DNA from: Gordonia gummivorans
Lineage (GTDB): Bacteria; Actinomycetota; Actinomycetes; Mycobacteriales; Mycobacteriaceae
Direction: 5' to 3'
NCBI RefSeq assembly: GCF_022513585.1
Contig: NZ_JAKWBF010000015.1
Location: 1-64,000 of the forward strand
Length of the DNA: 64,000 nt
The notes below the pieces were generated by a model. That model did no database searches, was not told the DNA's origin, and saw nothing but the letters and a program-made list of their open reading frames with translations. This document shows, piece after piece, positions 55,609-64,000 of the stretch (its first letter is position 1; the number at the start of each line of letters is the position of its first letter). Position numbers and translations under genes: made by a program.

Positions 55609-56616
55609 CTAGCGGCTGACTTCACGTTCGCACAGTTCGTTCACCAGAGTCGCGACTTTGGCCGGGTCATGGACCTGTTGCCCGTCCTTGGCCAGGTCAC
55701 CCACATGCAAATGCGCACCGAACATCTCCGCAGCGCGGATCAGATGATCACGCTCGCGTCCGGCGGGCACGGACGCAGCGTCGACCACAACGTGATCCAC
55801 GCGGAACCGGTCGGCATGGGCGTGCAGCACATGCAGATGCCGTTCGACCGAAAACCCAGGTGTCTCACCCGGTTCCGGTGCCAGATTCACAAAGAGGATC
55901 TTGCGGGCCGCGGTGCGCTGCAGAGCCTGAAGTTGTTCCGGGACCAGAACGTGCGGAATCACACTGGAAAACCACGATCCCGGCCCGAGAACCACGAGAT
56001 CGGCCGCGTCGATCGCGTCGATCGCGGCACGGGACGCGGGCGGTTCTGCCGGCAGCAGACGCACACGACGCACCTTTCCGGGTGTGGTCGCCACCGCCAC
56101 CTGGCCACGGATGCACCGGCTGATCCGCGGATCGGATTCCAGGCCCGAGACGTCGGCCTCGATGTCGAGTGGCACCGTCGACATCGGGAGCACCCGACCG
56201 TCGATCCCGAAGACCGTCCGCAGTTCGTCGAGCGCGGCCTCGGTACCGCCGAGGACCTCGGTGAGTCCGGCGAGCAACAGATTGCCGATGGGATGGCCGG
56301 CGAGCGCGCCGCGGCCGCCGAATCGGTGCTGGAGGGCGTGCGCCCAACGATCGTGACGAGCGCGGTCTTCGCCGCTCTCATCACGGGCAGCAAGTTCGTC
56401 GAGGGCGGCGGGCGCACACATCAACGCCACCAAGGCCATTCGCAGATCCCCCGGCGGGATCACCCCGAGTTCGGCCCGAAGTCGCCCGGACGATCCGCCA
56501 TCGTCGGCGACCGTCACCACCGCGGTCACGTCGGGACTCAGATATCGCATCGCGGTCAGCGTCGCGTACAGGCCGTGCCCGCCGCCGAGCGCGACGATGC
56601 GACCGACGCCGGTCAT
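55609..56616 (-). CDS. yvcK: YvcK/CuvA family protein
   Basis: A 335-residue gluconeogenesis-factor family protein (CuvA in mycobacteria). ALGGGHGLYATLTAMR and VADDGGSSGRLRAELGVIPPGDLRMAL are family motifs; the fold resembles 2-phospho-L-lactate transferase and binds UDP-sugars in relatives. It affects cell-wall growth and nutrient use in mycobacteria. The ATG overlaps rapZ (ATGA). Confidence 0.95.
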   Translation of the reverse strand: MTGVGRIVALGGGHGLYATLTAMRYLSPDVTAVVTVADDGGSSGRLRAELGVIPPGDLRMALVALMCAPAALDELAARDESGEDRARHDRWAHALQHRFGGRGALAGHPIGNLLLAGLTEVLGGTEAALDELRTVFGIDGRVLPMSTVPLDIEADVSGLESDPRISRCIRGQVAVATTPGKVRRVRLLPAEPPASRAAIDAIDAADLVVLGPGSWFSSVIPHVLVPEQLQALQRTAARKILFVNLAPEPGETPGFSVERHLHVLHAHADRFRVDHVVVDAASVPAGRERDHLIRAAEMFGAHLHVGDLAKDGQQVHDPAKVATLVNELCEREVSR

Positions 56617-57518
56617 TCGCGCCCCAAATCACGATGCAGCACCCGCACGTCGTACGGGGCTGCGCCGGTGTCGTCGGTCATCTCGCCGAGTCGCCGGGCG
56701 AGTTCCTCCGAGAGCGCCACACTGCGGTGCTTGCCACCGGTACAGCCGACGCTGATCGTCATGTAGCGCTTGCCCTCTCGCAGATAGCCGCGACCCACGA
56801 TGCCCACCAGCTCGGTATACAGATCGAGGAAACCCGCGGCGTCGGGGTGACCGAGCACGTAGTCGCGCACGGGCGCTTCCTGGCCGTTGTGGTCACGCAA
56901 TTCGTCGACCCAGTACGGGTTCGGCAGAAAGCGCACGTCGACGACGAGATCGGAGTCGATCGGCAGGCCGTATTTGAAGCCGAACGACAGGACGGCCACC
57001 GACAGGCTGCTGTCGGAATGCGGATAGGCCTCCTCGACCACCTCCCGCAGCTTGGCCACGGTCAGCGCCGAGGTTTCCACCACCAGGTCGGCTACGTTCT
57101 TGATCGGTGCCAAGATGGCCCGCTCCCGGGCAATTCCTTCGGTGAGGGTTTCCCTGCCCTGCAACGGATGTCGTCGGCGCACCTGCTCGAATCGCCGGAC
57201 CAGCGCGTGATCGCTGGCGTCGAGGTAGAGCAGTTTGGTACGGATTCCGCCGTCCTCCAAGGACGTTCGAAGTGCCTCGAGTTCCGTCGCGAGATCGGGG
57301 TCCGACGCGCGCAGCACCATTGCGAGGCGCGTGATCCCGGGGTCGCTGTCGCGAACCATCTGCACCATCTTCGAGATCAACGACGGTGGAACATTGTCGG
57401 CGACATACCAGCCGTCGTCCTCGAGAACGTTTGCGGCCGTCGACCGACCGGCGCCCGACATCCCCGCGACGAACAGAACGGTGAGGTCGTCGGTGGGCGT
57501 CTCGTCGTCAGTCGTCAT
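56613..57518 (-). CDS. rapZ: RapZ/YvcJ family nucleotide-binding protein
   Basis: A 301-residue RapZ homologue (Rv1421 type). A P-loop variant GMSGAGRST has Arg where Lys is usual, as in the tuberculosis protein. [32 protein letters not shown] and [14 protein letters not shown] are present. In E. coli RapZ controls glucosamine-6-phosphate synthase through sRNAs; this role is not established in actinobacteria. It overlaps the uvrC end by 11 bases. Confidence 0.94.
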   Translation of the reverse strand: MTTDDETPTDDLTVLFVAGMSGAGRSTAANVLEDDGWYVADNVPPSLISKMVQMVRDSDPGITRLAMVLRASDPDLATELEALRTSLEDGGIRTKLLYLDASDHALVRRFEQVRRRHPLQGRETLTEGIARERAILAPIKNVADLVVETSALTVAKLREVVEEAYPHSDSSLSVAVLSFGFKYGLPIDSDLVVDVRFLPNPYWVDELRDHNGQEAPVRDYVLGHPDAAGFLDLYTELVGIVGRGYLREGKRYMTISVGCTGGKHRSVALSEELARRLGEMTDDTGAAPYDVRVLHRDLGRE

Positions 57519-59583
57519 CGTCGCCTCCGTGTGGTTGATCCGTGCCCGTGTGAGCTGTGCTTGGTTGAGCTGTGTTGGTGTGTTCTCGGCTCGCCTGATC
57601 CACAGTCGTCGTCCCGGACACCGACAGTGCGGTCAGCACCGCTCGCGCGGTCGAGCGCCCGATCCCCGGAACCTCCGATATGTCCTCCAAGGATGCCTCA
57701 CGTAACCGTGCGACCGAACCGAAGTGGGTGACCAGCGCGGTCTTGCGCGTCCGTCCCAGACCCGGAACCCCGTCGAGCACGGACTCGGTCATCCGTTTGC
57801 TGCGCTTGCTGCGGTGGAAGGTGATCGCGAATCGGTGTGCCTCGTCCCGGACCCGCTGCAGCAGGAACAGCGCCTCGCTGGACCGCGGCAGGATCGCCGG
57901 TTCGTCATCGTCGGGCAGCCACACCTCTTCGAGTCGTTTCGCGAGACCGATGACGGACACGTCGGTGATCCCGAGTTCGTCGAGCACTGCCGCGGCAGCG
58001 TGCACCTGGGGCGCACCGCCGTCGACGACGAACAGGTTCGGCGGATAAGCGAACTTCTTCGGAACCGTCGGCGGCACGTGATCTGGTCCCGCCGCCTCGA
58101 TTTGCTGATCGGCGGGTTGCTGATCGGCGGGTTGCTGATCTGCGCGGTGGCGCAGGAAGCGTCGCCGGGTGACCTCGGCGATCGACGCCACGTCGTCGGA
58201 ACGCCCGTCGCCCGCGGCGTGCCGGATGGAGTAATGACGGTAGTCCGACTTGCGCGGCAATCCGTCCTCGAACACGACGAGGGAGGCCACCACGTCGGTC
58301 CCCTGCACATGGGAGATGTCGACGCATTCGATCCGCAGCGGCGCCTGATCGAGGGCGAGCGACTCCTGTAGCTCAGTGAGCGCCGCCGAGCGGGTCGTGA
58401 GGTCACCGGCGCGCCGGAGCTTGTGCTGGGCCAGAGCTTCGGAAGCGTTGCGGCCCACCGTGTCGAACAGCGCCTTCTTGTCGCCGCGCTGCGGTACCCG
58501 CAAGCGGACACGACTGCCGCGCAGTCCCGACAGCCAGTCTTCGAGTTCCTCGGCATCACCGGGCATTTCGGGAATCAGGACCTCACGCGGCACCGCTTCA
58601 CCACGCGCCCGGTCGGTGCCGATGTCGACGGTCGCGTCGAGATCGACCTGCTGGCCGTAGAACTGGGTGAGGAACTCACCGACCATCTCGCCGACGGTAC
58701 CGTTGTCCGAGCGTTCCACCACCCATCCGCGCTGGCCGCGCACACGTCCGCCACGCACGTGGAAGATCTGCACCGAGACCTCGAGATCGTCCCCTGCGAA
58801 GGCGATCACGTCGGCGTCGGTGCCGTCACCGAGCACCACAGCCTGCTTCTCCATGGCGCGCCGCATGGCCCCGATGTCGTCGCGCAGTCTCGCCGCGCGC
58901 TCGAAGTCGAGTTCCTCTGCGGCCGAGGACATCTCACGTTCCATCCGACGGATCATCTGGTCGGTGCGGCCGGCCAGGAAGTCGCAGAAGTCGTCGACGA
59001 TCTCGCGGTGCTCGGCGGCGCTGACGCGACCCACGCACGGGGCGGCGCACTTGTCGATGTAGCCCAGCAGACACGGCCGATCGATCTGCCGATGACGTTT
59101 GAACACGCCGCCCGAGCAGGTGCGTGCCGGGAACACACGCGTCAGGAGGTCCACCGTCTCCCGGATCGCCCAGGCGTGCGAATACGGACCGAAGTAGCGA
59201 ACGCCCCGACGCCGCGGCCCGCGGTAGACGAACAGGCGGGGGTACTCCTCGTTGAGGGTGACGGCCAGCATCGGGTAAGACTTGTCGTCCCGATACCGGA
59301 CGTTGAACCGCGGGTCGAACTCCTTGATCCAGTTGTATTCGAGCTGAAGCGCCTCGACCTCCGTGCCCACCACCGTCCACTCCACCGAGGCAGCGGTGGT
59401 CACCATCTGGCGGGTCCGGGGATGCAGGGACGCGATGTCGGCGAAATACGACGTGAGCCGCGACCGCAGACTCTTGGCCTTCCCGACGTAGATCACCCGA
59501 CCGTGCGCATCGCGGAAGCGGTAGACCCCGGGTTCGGTAGGAATCGTCCCGGGTGCGGGACGGTACGTCATCGGGTCGGCCAC
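57508..59583 (-). CDS. uvrC: Excinuclease ABC subunit C
   Basis: Nucleotide excision repair nuclease of 691 residues making both incisions around a lesion. The GIY-YIG domain begins [25 protein letters not shown]. The Cys region [24 protein letters not shown], the UVR motif, the RNase H-like endonuclease domain and the C-terminal HhH repeats (VPGLGRTRK and VPGIGRSTA) follow. A 15-base tandem repeat inserts DQQPA units near residue 485. The GTG at 59583 is used; an ATG four codons later is an alternative. Confidence 0.96.
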   Translation of the reverse strand: MADPMTYRPAPGTIPTEPGVYRFRDAHGRVIYVGKAKSLRSRLTSYFADIASLHPRTRQMVTTAASVEWTVVGTEVEALQLEYNWIKEFDPRFNVRYRDDKSYPMLAVTLNEEYPRLFVYRGPRRRGVRYFGPYSHAWAIRETVDLLTRVFPARTCSGGVFKRHRQIDRPCLLGYIDKCAAPCVGRVSAAEHREIVDDFCDFLAGRTDQMIRRMEREMSSAAEELDFERAARLRDDIGAMRRAMEKQAVVLGDGTDADVIAFAGDDLEVSVQIFHVRGGRVRGQRGWVVERSDNGTVGEMVGEFLTQFYGQQVDLDATVDIGTDRARGEAVPREVLIPEMPGDAEELEDWLSGLRGSRVRLRVPQRGDKKALFDTVGRNASEALAQHKLRRAGDLTTRSAALTELQESLALDQAPLRIECVDISHVQGTDVVASLVVFEDGLPRKSDYRHYSIRHAAGDGRSDDVASIAEVTRRRFLRHRADQQPADQQPADQQIEAAGPDHVPPTVPKKFAYPPNLFVVDGGAPQVHAAAAVLDELGITDVSVIGLAKRLEEVWLPDDDEPAILPRSSEALFLLQRVRDEAHRFAITFHRSKRSKRMTESVLDGVPGLGRTRKTALVTHFGSVARLREASLEDISEVPGIGRSTARAVLTALSVSGTTTVDQASREHTNTAQPSTAHTGTDQPHGGDDDD
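58102..58140. repeat. 15-base tandem repeat within uvrC
   Basis: TTGCTGATCGGCGGG occurs 2.6 times in phase with the reading frame, giving repeats of DQQPA in a surface-like linker of UvrC. Copy number could vary between strains by slippage without frameshift. Confidence 0.85.
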
Positions 59584-59637
59584 GGATTCCAGGCTAGTCG
59601 CCGACGCTGACAGCAGTCGCGGTGTGCCCGGCCTGCA

Positions 59638-62043
<2,406 letters not shown>

Positions 62044-62047
<4 letters not shown>

Positions 62048-62661
62048 TTCACTTCCGGAACATGGGGCGAGTTCAACCGCTCCACATACTTCGCAATGAC
62101 GTCGACCTCGAGGTTGACCACCGTGCCGGGTTGCGCCGACCCGAGATTCGTCTCCGACAACGTGGTCGGGATCAAGGAAATTTCGAACCAGTCCGCCGCA
62201 TCGGTCACGCCGAGGGAGGAGACGGTCAACGAGACCCCGTCGACGGTGATCGACCCCTTCTCGACGAGGTAGCGGCTCAGCGCCGCGGGTACCGCGATTC
62301 GCACGACCGTCCAGTGCTGCGACGGTGAGACGGAGATGACCTCACCGGTCCCGTCGACATGTCCTTGGACGATGTGCCCGCCGAACCGTCCTCCCGCAGG
62401 CATCGCGCGCTCGAGATTGACCCGGCTGCCCGGCCCGAGATCGGACAGTGAACTGCGACGCAGAGTCTCGGCCATGACGTCGACGGTGAATCGGTCGTCG
62501 TGTTTCTCCACGACCGTGAGACAGACACCGTTGACGGCGATCGAGTCGCCGTAGCCGGCGTCTGAGGTGACGATGGGCCCGCGGACGGTGATGCGGGCGG
62601 CGTCGGGAAGGTCTTCGCGGGCGGCGATCTCGCCGAGCTCCTCCACGATTCCGGTGAACAC
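62044..62661 (-). CDS. ribE: Riboflavin synthase alpha chain
   Basis: A 205-residue enzyme that dismutates two lumazines into riboflavin. [10 protein letters not shown] is the classical N-terminus. Two internally similar beta-barrel halves carry [13 protein letters not shown] and [12 protein letters not shown]. The GTG has AGGAGGAG upstream. It is the first gene under the FMN riboswitch, followed by ribBA and ribH. The symbol ribC is used for the same gene in M. tuberculosis. Confidence 0.96.
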
Positions 62662-62708
62662 GTGCTCCTCCTGCTTGCTCGGAGCAGACGCAGACGGCCT
62701 CGTGTCGC

Positions 62709-62863
62709 CTGTTCTCTCACATCCGGACTATGACCGTCGGCTCCGGAATCGCACCGGAATCTGCTGTCCCTGCGTCGGCAGGCGCTCGCGGGCTCGGTGT
62801 CACGAGCAGGACCTCGCGACATCATCACCGCCGGTGGGGAATCTCACCCCGCCCCGAGAACTG
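62709..62863 (-). promoter_or_regulatory. FMN riboswitch (RFN element)
   Basis: On the minus strand the leader of ribE contains the conserved RFN blocks in order. These are TTCTCGGGGCGGGGTGAGA, TTCCCCACCGGCGGTGATGA, GCCCGCGAGC, the GATTCCGGTGCGATTCCGG hairpin and GAGCCGACGGTCATAGTCC. GGATGTGAGAGAACAGG closes the P1 stem with GTTCTC. FMN binding should shut off ribE-ribBA-ribH, probably at translation since the AGGAGGAG ribosome site lies about 40 bases beyond. Confidence 0.95.
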
Positions 62864-62933
62864 GTGCCTTCGACGCTAGCACGCGACGCAACACAGATCG
62901 CCTTGTGCTCCCGGTGAACGAAACCGGGGTGGG

Positions 62934-63093
62934 TCAGAGAGGCATCAGCAGATGCTTTCGTGCGCCGTGGGAACCCTCTTTGTCGGCCAGCATGGCCAAT
63001 GCCCGGCGAATCTCGAGCCGGGTATGGGACGGCTCGATCACCGCATCGATATAACCGCGTTCGGCCGCCACCCACCGTTCCCGGACACTGGAT
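62934..63093 (-). pseudogene. 3' remnant of an acyl-CoA carboxylase beta (AccD-like) gene
   Basis: The minus-strand frame ending with TGA at 62934-62936 reads [20 protein letters not shown], then [20 protein letters not shown], then ARKHLLMPL. This is the typical C-terminus of acetyl/propionyl-CoA carboxyltransferase beta subunits (GYIDAVI-x-P-x-x-TR, RKH-x-x-x-PL). A TAG lies a few codons upstream and no carboxyltransferase core is present. It is therefore a leftover fragment between ribD and the riboswitch. Confidence 0.65.
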
Positions 63094-63316
63094 GAGCCCT
63101 CCCCCTACCCAACTCATCAGTAACCTACGGTCGCGTAACGCGACTCTGAGCGACCACACATCGATCTGTCCAGCAATCGAAACGACTGGTCCGAGAAGCG
63201 AAGGTTCTGATCAAACGACCAAGTGCCGGCACTCCGCGCAGTCGCGATAGGAACTGTGGACCAACGACATTCACGGTTCGAAACGATCCTGCTGCGGTGT
63301 GCGTCGCACCGGCAGA
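63094..63316. other. Spacer with palindrome upstream of the AccD remnant
   Basis: No supported gene in 223 bases. It holds a perfect palindrome GTCGCG-TAA-CGCGAC at 63130-63144 beside a GTAGGTTAC box (minus strand), of the kind seen at TetR-regulated lipid genes. It may be the relic promoter of the lost accD-like gene. Confidence 0.45.
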
Positions 63317-64000
63317 TCAGCGCGTCATCCGGATGAACACGTCCCCACCGTCGACGAGGCGTACCTCACGTGTTTCGAATCGGCGGGCACCCGCGAGGGT
63401 GGTGATGCCGGGGATGTCCACCGCGTTCCGGCCGGCGCCGAGAACCGTGGGGGCGACGAAGACCGCCAGTTCATCCACGAGGTCTGCGGCAAAGAAGGCC
63501 CCGACGAGCGTTGCGCCACCCTCCACCAGCACCCACAGTGCGTCGTCGAGCGCGTCGAGGACCGCGGCCGGATCGTGGCTTCGTACGTGGACGAAGGGTG
63601 CCACACCGTCCCGGAGTTTCGCGCCGTCCGGCACCTCGCGGTCGCCGACCACCACCCGAATCGGTTGATGGTCATACAGCGTGTCGTCGGGACGACGCGC
63701 GGTGAGCGACGGATCGTCCGCCAGCGCGGTCCCGGTACCGACGACGATCGCGTCGATGCGGGAACGTTGCCGATGCGCCACTGCTCGCGCGCCCGGCCCG
63801 GTGATCCATTTGCTCGTGCCATCCGGCGCGGCGATGCGACCGTCGATCGTCGTCGCGAGTTTCACCGTGACGAAAGGTCGGCCGTGCTGTTGCCGATGAA
63901 GCCAGGGCTGCAGCGGGCCCGATGTGATCTCGTCGGCTGCGACTCCTCCCGTGACGAGAACACCGGCGCGGCGCAGGGTCTCGGCTCCGCCCGCGGCCGC
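63317..64000 (-). CDS. ribD: Riboflavin-specific deaminase/reductase RibD, 3' part
   Basis: Partial gene: 227 codons plus stop, open through the window edge. It begins in the end of the deaminase domain (AAAGGAETLRRAGVLVTGGV) and then covers the reductase domain. Reductase motifs are RPFVTVKLATTIDGRIA, WITGPGARAVAHRQRS, DAIVVGTGTALADDPSLTAR, WVLVEGGATLVGAFFA and FVAPTVLGAG. It acts before RibH in the pathway. The gene lies upstream of the FMN riboswitch, so this copy is not under that element unless another precedes it outside the window. Confidence 0.93.
   Translation of the reverse strand, partial: AAAGGAETLRRAGVLVTGGVAADEITSGPLQPWLHRQQHGRPFVTVKLATTIDGRIAAPDGTSKWITGPGARAVAHRQRSRIDAIVVGTGTALADDPSLTARRPDDTLYDHQPIRVVVGDREVPDGAKLRDGVAPFVHVRSHDPAAVLDALDDALWVLVEGGATLVGAFFAADLVDELAVFVAPTVLGAGRNAVDIPGITTLAGARRFETREVRLVDGGDVFIRMTR

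Overview
The window is high-GC actinobacterial chromosome from a mycolic-acid-producing member of the Mycobacteriales. A Gordonia-like organism is the best guess. The evidence is a fabG1-inhA pair, a ferrochelatase with [2Fe-2S] cysteines, the mannosyltransferase mptB, RipA, WhiA, and GTG/TTG starts with GTGA or ATGA stop-start overlaps. From memory, gene order follows the Mycobacterium tuberculosis Rv1485 to Rv1409 block closely, read here from hemH to ribD. The genus is an inference; no 16S gene is present.

Layout. 1-8.8 kb (minus): hemH, inhA, fabG1, a VWA protein, a DUF58 protein, moxR, ripA and a small membrane protein; these cover mycolate synthesis, haem synthesis and the cell envelope. 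9.2-12.7 kb (plus): aconitase and its TetR repressor AcnR, with a textbook AcnR operator in front of acn. 12.7-16.8 kb: Tat-exported cholesterol-oxidase-like flavoprotein, acyl-CoA synthetase, UPF0158 protein. 16.8-20.9 kb: ABC-F ATPase, SDR, orphan lycopene cyclase, SRPBCC protein. 20.9-27.0 kb: DUF1992 gene followed by an accessory patch inserted in otherwise conserved order. The patch has a frameshifted helicase remnant, a DUF262 protein coupled to a HipA-type kinase, a NERD-domain remnant and a membrane-anchored Mrr-type nuclease. 27.0-33.4 kb (minus): complete SUF iron-sulfur operon sufR-sufB-sufD-sufC-sufS-sufU-sufT with a SufR operator at the first codon. 33.6-38.3 kb (plus): mptB, an ABC exporter pair and haem A synthase ctaA. 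38.5-41.1 kb: small conserved protein, quinone oxidoreductase, ctaB. 41.4-47.9 kb (plus): pentose phosphate operon tkt-tal-zwf-opcA-pgl. 48.0-54.4 kb (minus): ppc, then secG, tpiA, pgk and gap. 54.5-64.0 kb (minus): whiA-yvcK-rapZ-uvrC, a PH-like membrane protein, and riboflavin genes ribH-ribBA-ribE behind an FMN riboswitch, with a partial ribD at the window edge.

Central carbon metabolism, Fe-S assembly and haem/cytochrome oxidase maturation sit together. SUF can supply clusters for aconitase and for the Fe-S ferrochelatase; CtaB and CtaA convert haem B to haem A.

The most unusual items are the DUF262-HipA pair with the Mrr-2TM protein in the accessory patch, and a dispersed structured repeat that begins at the stop codons of hemH and ctaA. 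Others are a strong hairpin in the tkt leader, a nested hairpin before the acyl-CoA synthetase, and an acyl-CoA carboxylase remnant between ribD and the FMN riboswitch.
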